DNA of 64,000 nt from Narthecium ossifragum (Eukaryota; Streptophyta; Magnoliopsida; Dioscoreales; Nartheciaceae). A program made the translations under genes and the position numbers. The stretch is taken from NCBI GenBank assembly GCA_963920575.1, contig OY986964.1, positions 15,799,460-15,863,459 of the forward strand. The letters are read 5' to 3'. Shown here piece by piece: positions 52,266-64,000 of this stretch (the stretch's first letter is position 1; every line of letters begins with the position of its first letter). The notes beneath the pieces are model-generated. The model ran no database searches. It saw nothing but the letters and a program-made list of their open reading frames with translations, and was not told where the DNA came from.

Positions 52266-54792
52266 ATCCGATAGAATAAGCTTCTTAAAAAAATAATATT
52301 TGAGACCGCCACCTTCATCGCCGGGATCTTTGAAGTCATTGAAGTTGACGGGATGTTGTTCGAGTTTTGTTGCCGGATTTGTTGAAAGTTATGCGGCTTC
52401 AAAGTTCTGATGGCAGCTCTTGATCTTTAAGCTTTCGAAGCTTTCTTTGGCAGCAACCGGCATGATTTTTGAACAACCAGCAGCAAGCAATCCTTATCTT
52501 CTAGCAGCAGACTTTTAGAACTTGCTTGGTCTTCTAGCAACTAATCAACAACAAGTTTTCGTTGAACACGGACCCAAGATGTGCGCCGGCTAGGAGCAGA
52601 GGAGGCTGATGAGTTCTTTGGGTTCTTCCGCTGGCTGGAACAGAGGATCACAGCGACCGGAACAGGGGACGCAGTGGCTGGAGCTCGAGGACGTCGGCTG
52701 GAAGCTTGAGGAGGCAGCAGCTGGAGTTCAAAGACGTCGACTGGAAGCTTGAAGACATCGGCTGGAAACAGAGCTGCGGCTGGAATAGATGAATGGCTGG
52801 AGCTCCTTGGACTGGACCAAAGGATTGTCTGGAAGCAGGGGAGCTGCGGCTGGAACTTGAGGGCGCTTGGATCTGGGCTTCGCTCCTTGGGTTGGGTGGC
52901 GAATCTTCTCGGGCTGGCTCGAGGAAGACGGCGACAAGGAAGATGATGGGTTCCTCCGACGAGCTTTTGGGTTGGATGAAGGATAGCGACGCTGGTGATG
53001 GGTTCGGACTGGCTCGAGGAAGACGGCGACGAGGAAGATGATGGGTTCGGACTGGCTCGAGGAAGACGGCGACGAGGAAGATGATGGGTTCCTCCTCGGG
53101 CGGCGATGGGTTCCTCCTTGGGCTGGGCGACAGCGACGACGACCAACTCCTTGGGCTGGGCGACGGTGACAACTCCTCTGGCTAGGCAACGAGCTTTTCT
53201 GGGTTTCACCGGCTGGATCAAGGAAGACAACGGCGATGGAGGTCCTCAGGCTGGAGCAAGGCGAGCGGCGACGGCGATGCTCCTCCTTTCTTCCTTTCTT
53301 CTCTCTGCTTTTCCAGCCTCTCTTCTCTCCTCCTCTGCTATTTCGCCAGCCCCTGTTTCTTTCTCTGCTTCTTCTGGATGCTCTTCGTCCCGCTCTGGCT
53401 GACGCTCTCCTACACCGTCGGAGCCTTTAGCCTCCAGTCTCCCACCTCTCCCTTTCAATATGTTTTTTGCCAGCCCCCGATCTGTTCCACTATGCCTATA
53501 TTTATAGGCAGGGGTTGTTTGTTAAGATCCGGGTGTTAGGATTTGGTTCTCAGCCAGGTTGTTGGGAGGCTGAGGATATCATGGGATCCTGGTGTTGAGA
53601 TTTGATTCTCAGTCAGGGTGTTGGGAGGTTGGGAGGTTGGGATGTTGGGATTTGTTGAGATACGGGAAGGTTAGGATTTCCTAACGATTTAGATTAGGGA
53701 GTTGGGATTTGGCATTTAAATTTCAAATGTCTATTTGAAGATTTGAATGGCTTTGTTTAAATTTGAATGTCCCATTTAAATTTCAAGTTCATGTGTGAAC
53801 TTGTTTGAATTTTGAATATTTATTCAATTTTCAAGTATTTATCTTGAATTTGAATAATTATCTAGCTATCGGACATTTGTTCAAATTTTGAATGTCTTGT
53901 TTGAATTTTGAATTTTATGTGATATTTGGAGAATTTAATGAAATATCCCCGGGCAAGCCGGTTGTAAATTACCAAAACACCCTTTTTATCGGTCATATGT
54001 ATTTTGGACCGAAATGCCCCCAGGGTAGAGAAAACACCTCTATTTTAGATTTTCACACCCCTGAAGATGTGAAATGACTAAAATGCCCATTGGGGTTAAA
54101 TGACCAAAATACCCTTTCGGTCTGGTTGTTTAGGCGCGAGGCATGGCAACGCGACTTTTGTATGTGTGATGGACACGTGCGCGCATTATGTAATGCACGT
54201 ATATTTTTTGCTGAGATTTGGGCATATTTTAATTTGGACGCGATGCATGACGACGCGTCTATGTTGCACGTGTCATGGACACCTGCGCCCGCATTATGTG
54301 ACGCGCATATTTTAGACTGGATGTATGCAAGTCATGTGCGCGCGCATGGCGTGCGCATCGCCCTGGCCGGGACTTAGGCGAATTTGAGTTTGGGTATTTG
54401 TTTGGGTTTATTTTGAATTTTCGGATTTTTTTCCTTTATTTATTTCAGGGAATTTTCTATAATGCCCCTGATGTTGTGGAAAATTACCAAAATGCCCCTT
54501 TATTTACACAACTTATTTAGGATGCTGTCAAAGCTATGTAAGGGCTATTTTGGAGTGTAGTGGGAGATTTAGACATATACGTCTAAATTCCCAAAATACC
54601 CATGGGTGGATAAAATTACCAAAATACCCTTATTCCTCCGGCTTGTATAGGATGCCGTCAAAACTGGGAATATGTAGGCGGTTTGGATGGACTCGACTGT
54701 GTATGAGCCAGTTTGGATTTGATGCATGCGGATTTAATCGGGGAAATTCCGCAAATGTTATTGACTTAGCCTTAGCTAAAATCGATGTCAAC
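52266..54792 (-). repeat. 3' LTR of Tat-lineage element J (left end uncertain)
   Basis: On the minus strand it begins TGTTGACATCGATTTTAGC at 54792, preceded by the polypurine tract CGAGGGGGCATC, as in Tat/Retand elements. A TATA box (TATAAATA) lies at 53499-53506. The transcribed part has imperfect repeats of GGCTCGAGGAAGACGGCGAC (plus-strand, 52914-53100). The left limit is set by the change in texture near 52266 and is not supported by a TSD. Confidence 0.6.
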
Positions 54793-56711
54793 AGATGCCC
54801 CCTCGAGGCCTGCGTGTGAAATTTATGTGATTTGAACACGCAGGGCTCGAAAATTTTGTGCTGGTATAGGGATTTCATTTGATGTAAGATGCTTGTGAAA
54901 TTTGGAAAGTTTGAATAATGTGAGTGATGCTTTACCGTGATGTATATATTGGCTGGGCATCACAAAGGTTGGTTTACTTGCCTGTGTTATTTATGTGCAC
55001 AGGCATGTTGTCTTTATCTTGTGGATCAGTATGTGACTGAAGCTGTTGCCACATATCTTTTTTGTTTCAAGATGTTTGGACAAAGTGTTTGATTTAAGTT
55101 TGGACCTAGCCAAGGGAATCCAGGTTGGATTAGGACTGTTTGGTGTTCGTAAGACCAGAACCCCAGCTTCGGTTGGATTATTTTGATGCAATCCGGCTAA
55201 GATTTAGTTTGGGAAGAGTTCTAATTTATTTTGAACTCTTCCAAAACCAGTTTCACTTTTCCCCCTTTTCTTAACAGCTTGATAACTCTCAATATCGGTC
55301 GTTTGGCGAGATTGCGTTGGAATCCGATATATATCTGGATTACTCCGCTCGCGCGCCTCTTTTTTCAGAGCTCCTCACAACCAGAGAGCTTTCTTTTGTC
55401 AAGAACTTGGTGACGGAGAGTTTTCAGCTCTTGACAGAGGGGAGAAGGAGCTCGACGAGGGTTTAGATTCTTTTACCCAGGTCTTCCTCATCCTCTGTTT
55501 AATCACATATCTTGATTGTTGAAGGTGTTTTTTGATTGCCAATAGTTGATGCATTTTATTTTGATTGGATCGCATGCCCATGCCTTTTTTTTTCTGCATG
55601 CTCTATTTTCTCTCTTGGTCGCATCCTCTTTATTTCCGCATACCTTTCTTTTCTCCTATTATATTTTTGGAAAATGTCATTGGAGGTATCTAGTATGCTC
55701 GATAATTTTGGAGAAGGACAGCAAGCAATCCGGCAACATATGGATGTCTTGCAATCACTTTTGGTGAATGACAATGGCAGGGAGTGCCAGCGAACCCATG
55801 GGAACTTTCCAAGGTTGTTGTATAATGCTTAGACTCGGACACTGCAGGAAGTTGCTGTAGTTGCCGGCCAGTGCTTTGGAACCCATTCCCTTGTTTCTTC
55901 CATGTTCATCCTTACCTCAAGGCTTAGGTGACGGTTTCGCTTCTCCAAGAAGTTTTCCAGGTGGTGAAGAGGGGCTCCGGCCATGGTGGACAAGACCGAC
56001 ACGAGAGCATGCTCTTCTCTTTCTTTCTTTCCTTTTTCCTCTATTTTGTTTTGTTGTTGTTGTTGTTGCTGTTTTTTTTTTAATGTGTACTTGTAAAATG
56101 CAAAGCAATTTTATTTCTGCTATTAGTTTAGGCTCTTGAAGCTTGGAGCGTACATATATTTTTTGTGTGCTGTCAGTTTAGACTCGTGAAGCTCGGAGCA
56201 TACATATATGTTTTGTGTGCTATCAGTTTAGGCTCATGAAGCTCGGAGTATTGTGTGTTTTGCAAATAGTTTATACTCGTATGGCTTAGAGTATTGTTGC
56301 TTACAGTTTAAGCTCGTGAAGCTTGGAGCATACATATATTTTTTGTGTGCTGTCAGTTTAGGCTCGTGAAGCTCGGAGCAAAGCGGATGATAAAATTTTG
56401 TGCCTATAGTTTATACTCGCAAGGCTTAGAGTAATATTGCTTCAGTTTAGGCTCGTGAAGTTTGGAGCATTGTGTGTTAAAATTTCTGTTTTGCCAACAG
56501 TTTATACTCGTATGGCTTGGAGTATTGTTGCTTACAGTTTAAGCTCGTGAAGCTTGGAGCATACGTATATTTTTTGTGTGCTGTCAGTTTAGGCTCATGA
56601 AGCTCGGAGCATTGTGTGTTAAAATTTGTATTTTGCCAACAGTTTATACTTGTATGGCTTAGAGTATTGTTGCTTACAGTTTAATCTTGTGAAGCTTGGA
56701 GCATTGTGTAT
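54793..56711 (-). other. 3' untranslated region of element J
   Basis: About 1.9 kb between pol and the 3' LTR, with polypurine tract at 54793-54806 and a 13-unit minisatellite (56124-56706). Open frames such as 55536-55832 show no known domain. Confidence 0.65.
56124..56706. repeat. Minisatellite in the 3' UTR of element J
   Basis: Thirteen units begin with AGTTTA. Two unit types alternate: nine with GTTTAGGCTCGTGAAGCTCG-like cores and four with GTTTATACTCGTATGGCTTA-like cores, mostly in an a-a-b order. Spacers include TACATATATTTTTTGTGTGC and TATTGTTGCTTA. Confidence 0.92.
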
Positions 56712-56970
56712 TTAGGAATAATATATTTTGAGAAATTTTCCATTCACTGGTGGCGGAGCGTATTCGCCATCTGGGGATACAATCTTGTAGGCTCCATTGG
56801 TGTAAATCTCTTGAACTATGAAAGGTCCTTCCCATTTAGGATCAAATTTTCCTTGGGTTCTTCTGGTGACGACCATGGGTCGAACTACAGCAAGGACGAG
56901 ATCCCCAACTTTGAACGAACGGCGTTTCACCTTTTTGTCAAAGGCTCTGGAGACTCTTGCTTGATAGGTG
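56712..56970 (-). pseudogene. Integrase C-terminus of Tat-lineage element J
   Basis: The minus strand reads TYQARVSRAFDKKVKRRSF, VGDLVLAVVR, GKFDPKWEGPFIVQEIY and NGKFLKIYYS, then a stop. This is the C-terminal end of Tat/Ogre-type Ty3 integrases (basic region, GDLVL, WEGPFxV). It is cut at about 56970 where an LTR fragment of another family begins; the rest of the element is absent. Confidence 0.8.
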
Positions 56971-58405
56971 AAGGAGATCGAACTTTTTCTTGCTAAGGAG
57001 ATCGATCTTCCCTTGCTAAGGGATCGATCTTCTTGTGCCAGAAAGTTATGGCAGTGGGTTTCTAAGTGGACGGCCGCCGTTGGCCGTCGCTGTCCACTGT
57101 CAGAGGGTGAGAAGATTTTTCTTTTCTCCTCTCCCTTATCCCCTTCTTATTCCCTGAATTTTTCCTTCTCCGTCCTCCTTCTTCCTCTTTCTTCTTCTTC
57201 TTCCTTCTCCTTCTTCCTTCTTCCTTCTTCGTTCTTCTTTCCCACGGCCCAGGTTCCCCTATTTCCGGCAGCCACCTTCTTCCCCTCCGTTCTCCCTCCT
57301 CCGACCACTATTTTGAGTGCTTGAGGGCTCGTTGGATTCTTGGCAGCGAGAGGAAGATCCTTGGCTTGTTTGAAGCTGGTTTGGTGCTCGTACAGCGGGA
57401 CTTCAGCCGAGGTTTGCTCTGTCCGGTAGGTTTCTACCTACATTAGCTTATTTTGGGTTTTCTCTTAATCTAGTCAGTAGATCTAGGTGTTCTTGGTGTT
57501 ATTGTGTGCCTCTTGCTTAGCTTAATTTCTGATTTGAGTTTCATAAGATTTGATTCACATTTTAGTCGGTTTTTAGCATGTTTAAACTCGGATTTTTCCG
57601 GTTTCTCTATTCTTGAAGAACAGCCAGTTTACGGCGTGTTTTCCGGTCTGTACATGCATGATCTTGATTTATGATGAACATGAGTGTTGTATCTCTTTTA
57701 GTCTACTCTCAAACCCAACCGGTTGCATAATTGTATGATTTTCCTATGAATTGTTATGATTTTCCTACAGATAGGCTGCGTTGCAGCAATTAGAGGTAAT
57801 TAGTGAGATTAATGGTTTTGATTAGTGTTTTTCGGGTAATCGAACCGTCGGATGTTTCCCGGTTTTGGATATGTTGATCCCAGCTTGTTTATCTGCGGTT
57901 CTCTAAGTTGGATCTTGAATCCAATATCGTTTGGATGTCGGATCGATGAGGTTGTTTAGCCTCTAATTAGATGATCTTGATGATTTAAATAATTTTATAT
58001 TATATGCTCATCTAAGTTTTCGGGGTTGCTTCCCATTGTACGAGTCTGCGGTTGATAGTCGCGGTACGGTCGTAATGTGGTACCCGCTGCGGATTGGCTG
58101 GCAGCTGTTGATAGTATCGCTGTAATGATCCAGTTGGACTTATATGTTATTTTATCATACTATTGCATCCTTACTTCTTACCTGCGCATGATCATAGCAT
58201 GTATTTTTTTTTGTGCATTATATGCATAAGGATAGGGAGTGGGCGATGGGTTGATCGCCGATCTGAGGCTTTCGGGTAGCTCGAATTTAGCTCTAGGACC
58301 GTGGCGGGTAGCAAGCTCCAGGTTGGATGGTAGTATTCAGTCGATATCGATGATAGGATTAGATGACTTGAATACATGTTGATCGATGATTTTAGAGGTC
58401 GTGTC
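56971..58405 (+). repeat. LTR fragment K (Tekay/Del family), split by element B
   Basis: It aligns with the internal part of the LTR at 58406-60924, starting in the GATCGATC zone and ending AGAGGTCGTGTC, where element B is inserted. The first 200-300 bases of this LTR are missing; the remainder must lie beyond B, outside the window. It carries one AATTTTATATTATATGC remnant of the paired palindrome near 57990. Confidence 0.8.
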
Positions 58406-60924
58406 TGTGAGGACATGCCCCTCTCTCGCTGTGGCTCGTTGTAGACCGCAAGGGCAATTTGGTAAATTGTGCCTTGTTGGTTTGTTTCACACCCGCGTAT
58501 GCACACACTGGCCTTGTTTGTGTTAATGCTTGTTTAGAATGGCTAGGTGGACCCGGGATCGGAAGATCCCAGCTCGGGCGCGCGGAAGCTTGCCTTTGGG
58601 CTGCTGGCTGCCCTCGAGCGATCGGTTGCTCGTAGGAGCTATCGATCGGACTCGTGAGCTAGTCGGGGGGTTTTTAACCCTGTGGATCGATCCCAACTAG
58701 TGTTGGATCGATCCATCCTTGTCTTGGATCGATCCAGCATGGTGCTGGATCGATCCAGACACTGTAGCTAGTCGGTGGTTTCCTTCTCTTTCGCGAGGAC
58801 AGCCGTTGGCCGTCGCTCTCCTCTGTCAGAGGGGGAGGACTTTCCCTCCCCTCCTTCACCTTTCTCCCCTCTTTCCCGGCTTTCCCCTCCCCCTTTCCTC
58901 CTTTTCTTCTTCCCCTCCTTCCTTCTTCTTCTTCTTCTTCTTTCTTCTCTCCCGACGTTGCTCTTCCCCTGTTTTTCCGGCAGCCACCTTCTCCTCTTCC
59001 GTTCTCCCTCCTTTGACTATCTTTTTCGGCGTTCTAAGGCTCGTTGGATTCGTGACAACGAGAGGAAGATCCCTGAAGTGGCTTGGAGGCTTGTTGGTGA
59101 TCAAATCGCGGGGAATCAGCCGAGGAAAGCGCAGCTAGGTAGGGTTATACCTACTGATGTTGTTTCGGGTTGTTCTCTAGATCTAGCCGTTGGATCTTGT
59201 TGATCCTTGTTTTGTTGGATTCCTTAAACCTGTTAGAATTACTAATTTAAGTTTCATGTTAATCAGTTGAGATTTGAGTAGGTTTTATGCATGATTAAGT
59301 TCAGATTATCTGTTTTCTGCTGTTCTTGAAGAACAGCCGGCTTGCGGCGAGTTTTTCGGCCGGTACGTAGATGATCTTGGTTTGTGATAAACATAAGAGT
59401 TTTAGATCTCTTCTCTAGCTTTCCATTCCATCTTGTTTCGTAATTTTCCTATTTTTCTATGATTTTGTATGAATTTTTTACTGGAGGGCTGCGTTGCAGC
59501 AATTAAATGGGTAAGCTGGTTTGAAGCCTTCGGATCGATACAAATTGTTCGGATCGATCCCAAGGCTAGCTGATGGTGTTTTATGGTCCATTTTTTTTAG
59601 TGGTTTTGATTAGTGTTTTCCCGTTAATCTAACCGTTGGATGATTATGAATTTTGGATATGTTGATCCTGGTATATACACCTACTGATGGCTAAGTTGGA
59701 TCTTGAATCCGACTTCGTTTGGACGTCGGATCGACGGGATCAATTAGCCCCTAAGTAGTGGTTTTGGGTGTTTGAATATAATATTATATTTCGGAATATA
59801 ATATTTTATTGTTTACTGTTCATCATTGTTTTCGGGGTTGCTTCCCGTTGCAGGAGTCTGCGGTCGACGGTCATGGTACCGTCGTAATGCCGGGACCCGC
59901 TGCGGATCGGCTGGCAACGGTTGGTATTACCGCTGCAGCGATCCGGTTGACTTGTATGCTACCCTTGACATCCTGTTGCATGCCTATATCCTGATTATGT
60001 ATGTCATAGCATGCATCGTTGACTTGTGCATTAGTTGCATTGGTTAGGGCGTGGGTGATCTTTGGGTCGCCGTTCCGAGGCTGGAAGCTCGGACTTAGCC
60101 CTAGGACCGGGGTTGGGTTGTTTGGACCCGGTCTGAATTGTGGTGTCCAGTCGATTCGATGATAGGCTTAGATGACTGGTAGACTTGTGGCTTGATGATT
60201 ATAGAGGTCGTGTCGGCCTCAAGTCGGATCTGAGGTGTAGCCGGTGTCCGGGATTCTTAAAACTCTTGAGTAGAGGAGTTACCTACTCAGTGGTGTCTTT
60301 TCCCACCAAACAGTGTTCAGTGTCCTGTTGAGAGTTAGCAGTGTTGTCTCCTGCTACTGAGTGTGACCTGACATGTGACCAGCCCGGCTGGAAGACCATG
60401 ATCGTGGGCCTCAGGGACACGCGGTGGGGTTATGGGACCCCTGTATACACCCAGGTTCCACTTGAGGGCGACACTGTTGCGTTTCCCTGTTCCTTCTGTG
60501 TGTCGCAGTGTAGATCCCTACTGAGCTTAGTGCTCACACCTACCCGGGCTGCGTTTTGCAGGTGCAGGCGTCAGTTCTTCCTCTGTGGCCCCTACCGGGC
60601 AGTTGGTTGGCGGTGCGGCGGCGCCTGGTGGCTTTTGAGAGGTGGTGATCGTTTATTGCTTTTACCTTATGTTAGTTAGTCTCCTACGGGAGTATGTTGT
60701 ATTTTGGATCTTCCCCTCTCCGAGAATTTGTATATTAACACTTTGAATTTAAATCTGTGGTTCGAGGTTTTGCTAATCAATGTTGTTTTAATTGAGAGTG
60801 CTTTTGGTGAACTGCTAGGGAGACCAATAGGTTAGAGGGAACCCTCGCCATTCTTTTTTCGCGTTTTGTAGGTTCCGGTTCGCGTCGCTGGCCCGGTTGG
60901 GCTTTCGCCGGTCGGGGTTTGACA
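58406..60924 (+). repeat. 5' LTR of element B
   Basis: 2519 bases, TGTGAGGACATGCCCC to GGGGTTTGACA. It contains the GATCGATC cluster (58612-58760), paired AATATAATATTATATT motifs (59774-59812) and the conserved end GGTTCCGGTTCGCGTCG before the terminus. Confidence 0.93.
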
Positions 60925-60927
60925 GCT

Positions 60928-60940
60928 TGGTATCAGAGCA
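60928..60940 (+). other. Primer binding site of element B
   Basis: TGGTATCAGAGCA, three bases after the LTR, complementary to plant initiator Met tRNA. Confidence 0.9.
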
Positions 60941-61128
60941 TAGGTTGTAGATCCCAGGGTTTAGGATTAGGATTCGGTTGAGTTTGAGCGTGGAATGGGT
61001 TAGTTCTATGTCTAGAACATCCGTGCATGCTCATTTTGATGTGTTGTGCTTTTCCGCTTTCTGTTTGTGTTGCCTTGTTTTGGCGGCTTCTGACGAGTGA
61101 ATGCTCGTTGTCGTTGGTGATTGCACAG

Positions 61129-64000
61129 ATGTCGGGAGCTCGAGTCCGACCTTCGGTTGTTGGTCGAGGTGGGGCACAACCTGGTTGACCCGCTCGACCA
61201 GACAGGGTAGCACATGTCAGGACGGTCAAAGCTCGACGGACTGGACCATCACCAGCGACGGTTGCGGTCGCACGGGAGGAGGCTTCTCTCGCCGAGGAGG
61301 GGGTCCTCGCTCCGGTCGATGGGCGGGCTGCGGCAGCGGTCATGATGGACTTCCTGCGGCTGAACCCGCCTAGGTTCAGCGGTGAGACTGGAGATCCGAC
61401 CACGGCAGACGGCTGGCTCCGAGGAGTCACGCGCGTTCTCGACGCTCTCTTCGTCGGGGATGATCGGATTCGGGTCACCCTCGCGGCGTTCCAGCTTGAT
61501 GGTGACGCCCTTGACTGGTGGTGCACTGCCCAGCACACCAGTGGCAGAGAGGAGCCGACGTGGGAGGAGTTCAGGGCGTTGTTCTTGGACGCGTACTTCC
61601 CGGAGAGTACGCGTGACGCCCTGTCTCGCGAGTACCAGTCCCTCTTGCTGGGTACTCGCACTGTTGAGCAGTATGCCACCCAGTTCACGCACTTGGTCCG
61701 TTTTGCGGGGGCAGTGGCAGCAGATCCAGTGGCCAGGGCACGGCAGTTTGAGTGGGGTCTTCGTCCAGAGATCAGGCGCCAGACGAGTTCCCACCGCTTC
61801 CAGACGCACTCAGCAGTCCTGAACTGCGCCTTGGTAGTGGAGGCGCAGTTGCGAGACGAGAGGTGCCGGGCAGTTCCACCGGCATCCTCTACCGGTACAC
61901 AGCAGCGACCCCAGGGCAGAGGGGGGTTCGGTAGGGGGCAGCCGTGGCGTCAGCGGCCCTTTCAGCGGCGGCCGCAGCGTGTACCGCAATACCAGCAACC
62001 ACTACCGAGCCCGCCAGCACCGTTTCTACTGACAGCCGGGCCATATGGGCAGGCTTCGTCAGGGGGAGACCAGGGACGACAGCCGGGCGCGTCAGTCACT
62101 TGCTACCTGTGCGGGCAGCCGGGGCACTACCGTAGAGACTGCACTTCGCGAGGAGCGCAGGACGCTATGCCGCAAGGCAGTAGAGGCGGAGGGTCCGGTG
62201 CCTGGCAGGGGAGCGGGGGTGGACGCGGGCCGGGGCGTCCCAGAGGCAGAGGCGGCCAGCGGGGGCTGGTGTTTGCCGTCCCAGTTCGCGAGCGGCAGGA
62301 CACCGTCCAGCTGTATCAGCCGCCACTGCAGTACCAGCAGCCGCAGCAGTATCAGCAGGCAGCGGCAGAGCCAACCGTCCTCAGAGGTATCTTTCAGCTT
62401 TCTAGTTCCTTAGTAGATGTGCTGATAGACTCTGGGGCGTCTCATTCCTATATTGCTAGCATGTGTGTGGCATCGCTAGGATTAGAGACGAGTTGGCTAG
62501 AGGTGGCACAGTCTGTAGACTCACCGATCGGCGGCACAGTCAGGGTAGACCGGGTCTGCCGATCTTGTTCTTTGGAGGTTGGAGGCCTCCGTGTCTGCCT
62601 AGACCTGCGGGTGCTAGACATGACAGGCTTCGATGTGATACTCGGTATGGACTGGTTAGCAGCATACCGAGCTATCATCGACTGTGGTCGCCGGAGGGTG
62701 GTCGCTTGGACACCCGATGGGACGCAGTTTGTGTTGTTGGGGGATCGATTTTCGGCCGATTCCATTGCTTGTGGTGTGGGGAGGCGTGGCAGCGAGCTTT
62801 CAGCCTTGCTGGCCAGCCTGTCCCTGTTCGGGTCAGAGGGAGTGCAGCAGAGCAGTTTCCCCAGAATCGTGTGCGACTACACCGATGTGTTTCCCAAGGT
62901 ATTGCCAGGCCTTCCACCGCACAGAAAGGTCGATTTTGAAATCGACCTGGTACCGGGTACCACACCGATCTCTCTCCCAGCTTTCAGGATGGTACCAGCA
63001 GAGCAGAGTGAGTTGAGGACTCAGCTAGACGAGCTTACTAGCAGAGGTTTCATCCGTCCCAGCATGTCTCCCTGGGGGGCGCCAGTGTTGTTCGCGAAGA
63101 AGAAGGACGGTACCCTTCGACTTTGCATAGACTACAGGCAGCTCAACAGGGTGACGGTGAAGAACCGGTATCCGATGCCGAGGATCGACGACTTGTTCGA
63201 CCAGCTGCGAGGATCTTCAGTGTTCTCGAAGATCGACCTCCGCACCGGCTACCACCAGTTGAGGGTTCGGGATTGCGACATCCCGAAGACGGCTTTTCGG
63301 ACTCGGTACGGCCTGTACGAGTTCGTGGTGATGCCGTTTGGGCTGACGAACGCACCAGCAGCGTTCATGGATCTCATGAAGAGGATCTTCCGGCCTTTCC
63401 TAGACGAGTTCGTGGTGGTGTTCGTCGACGACATTCTCATCTACTCCCGGTCAGAGGCTGAGCACGAGCGACACTTGGCGACAGTGTTTCAGCTACTTCG
63501 GGAGCATCGGCTTTATGCCAAGGCTTCCAAGTGCGAGTTCTGGCTTACACAGGTGGGATTCCTTGGACACGTGGTGTCTGCAGCAGGGATTTCAGTTGAC
63601 CTGGCCAAGGTCGAGGCAGTGGTACAGTGGCAGAGACCGAGGACAGTGTTCGAGGTACGTAGCTTTTTAGGCCTGGCGGGTTACTACATGCGGTTCGTGC
63701 GGGACTTCTCCAGAGTTGCCGGACCGTTGACCAGACTGACACAGAAGGCCGTCCCGTTCGTGTGGGATGATGCTTGTGAGCGAGCCTTCGTGGAGCTGAG
63801 GACGAGGTTGACCAGTGCGCCGGTGCAGATCGTTCCCGAACGAGGTGTTGGTTATAGTGTTTACTGCGACACCAGCGGTGAGGGTTTGGGGTATGTCCTC
63901 ATGCAGGAGGGCCACGTAGTTTCCTATGGTTCTCGCCAGCTGAAGAACCATGAGAGGAACTACCCGACCCATGACTTGGACCTAGCAGCGGTGGTTGATC
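61129..64000 (+). CDS. Gag-pol polyprotein of element B, one premature TGA
   Basis: The frame opens at [11 protein letters not shown]. Codon 20 (61186-61188) is TGA; the same site in element A is CGA (Arg). After it the frame is open to the window end, with the next ATG at 61342. Gag capsid: [32 protein letters not shown]. One CCHC zinc knuckle ([14 protein letters not shown], residues 325-338). Protease active site DSGASHS at 434. [20 protein letters not shown], catalytic VDDILIYS near 767. RNase H starts with [10 protein letters not shown] near 914. Integrase would lie outside the window. Gag and pol share one frame, as in chromoviruses. Confidence 0.9.

Larger units (their letters stand above)
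58406..64000 (+). mobile_element. Element B: Tekay/Del-like chromovirus, runs off the window
   Basis: 5' LTR 58406-60924, initiator-Met primer site at 60928, gag-pol from 61129 to the window end (within RNase H). It is inserted in LTR K; the left flank is GTGTC (58401-58405). It is the best-preserved member of the family that also gave element A, element C and the solo LTRs. Confidence 0.93.

Noticed and set aside
52541..53230. Long minus-strand frames with Ser/Arg/Pro-rich sequence
   Set aside because: They arise from an imperfect GGCTCGAGGAAGACGGCGAC repeat inside an LTR; all frames are open there and no domain is visible.
56124..56706. CRISPR-like array
   Set aside because: The spaced repeats are an AT-rich minisatellite with two related unit types and similar spacers, in a plant retroelement; no unique spacers.
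60933..62374. Long minus-strand frames across element B
   Set aside because: Antisense shadows of the GC-rich gag-pol; the plus frame has the zinc knuckle, protease and RT motifs.

Overview
The window is nuclear DNA from a flowering plant. The evidence is a multi-exon TLDc-domain gene with plant homologues, many nested Ty3/gypsy LTR retrotransposons (plant chromovirus, Tat and Athila types), initiator-Met-tRNA and Asp-tRNA-like primer binding sites, a plant hAT element and LINE fragments. The GC-rich first exon would fit a monocot, but this is weak and I cannot name a species. There is one apparently intact host gene; almost everything else is retroelement sequence, which I resolved with target-site duplications (TSDs).

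Layout. (1) 1-7764: a minus-strand Tekay/Del-like chromovirus (element A), internally deleted in gag and RNase H and interrupted by two LTRs of its own family; one is a solo LTR at 2314-4860 with TSD CCGTC. (2) 7855-25857: the TLDc gene, six exons whose joins keep one frame for 546 codons. Its second intron is 14.9 kb and holds a decayed plus-strand Reina-like element (D, about 10529-23590), itself interrupted by a young minus-strand CRM/Galadriel-like element (E, 11965-19378, TSD GGCCT, LTRs differing by one substitution and a 2-base indel), plus a LINE tail. (3) 26.2-33.0 kb: a duplicated repeat, a hAT element (TSD GAGGCAAG), two solo LTRs with perfect TSDs (ATTAG and AGTAG) and a LINE ORF1 remnant. 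(4) 33.0-39.3 kb: a patchwork of LTR pieces and a minus-strand chromovirus remnant (C). (5) 39746-48981: a complete non-autonomous Athila/Tat-like element (TSD CCTGT) with a Gag-tail-like and acidic ORF, split by a solo LTR (TSD TGCTT). (6) 50.5-51.0 kb: a chimera of captured host gene fragments, pyroglutamyl-peptidase I exons followed by the last alpha-expansin exon. (7) 52.3-57.0 kb: the 3' part of a minus-strand Tat-lineage element with a 13-unit minisatellite in its 3' untranslated region. (8) 56971-64000: an LTR fragment into which a plus-strand Tekay/Del-like element (B) inserted; its gag-pol is open to the window end except for one TGA at codon 20.

The nesting gives a relative order: D inserted into the gene intron before E inserted into D; A predates the LTR copies inside it; the non-autonomous element at 39.7 kb predates its solo LTR; K predates B. 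The solo LTRs show that unequal recombination has been removing elements while new copies of the same family kept arriving. Percent identities given here are by-eye estimates.
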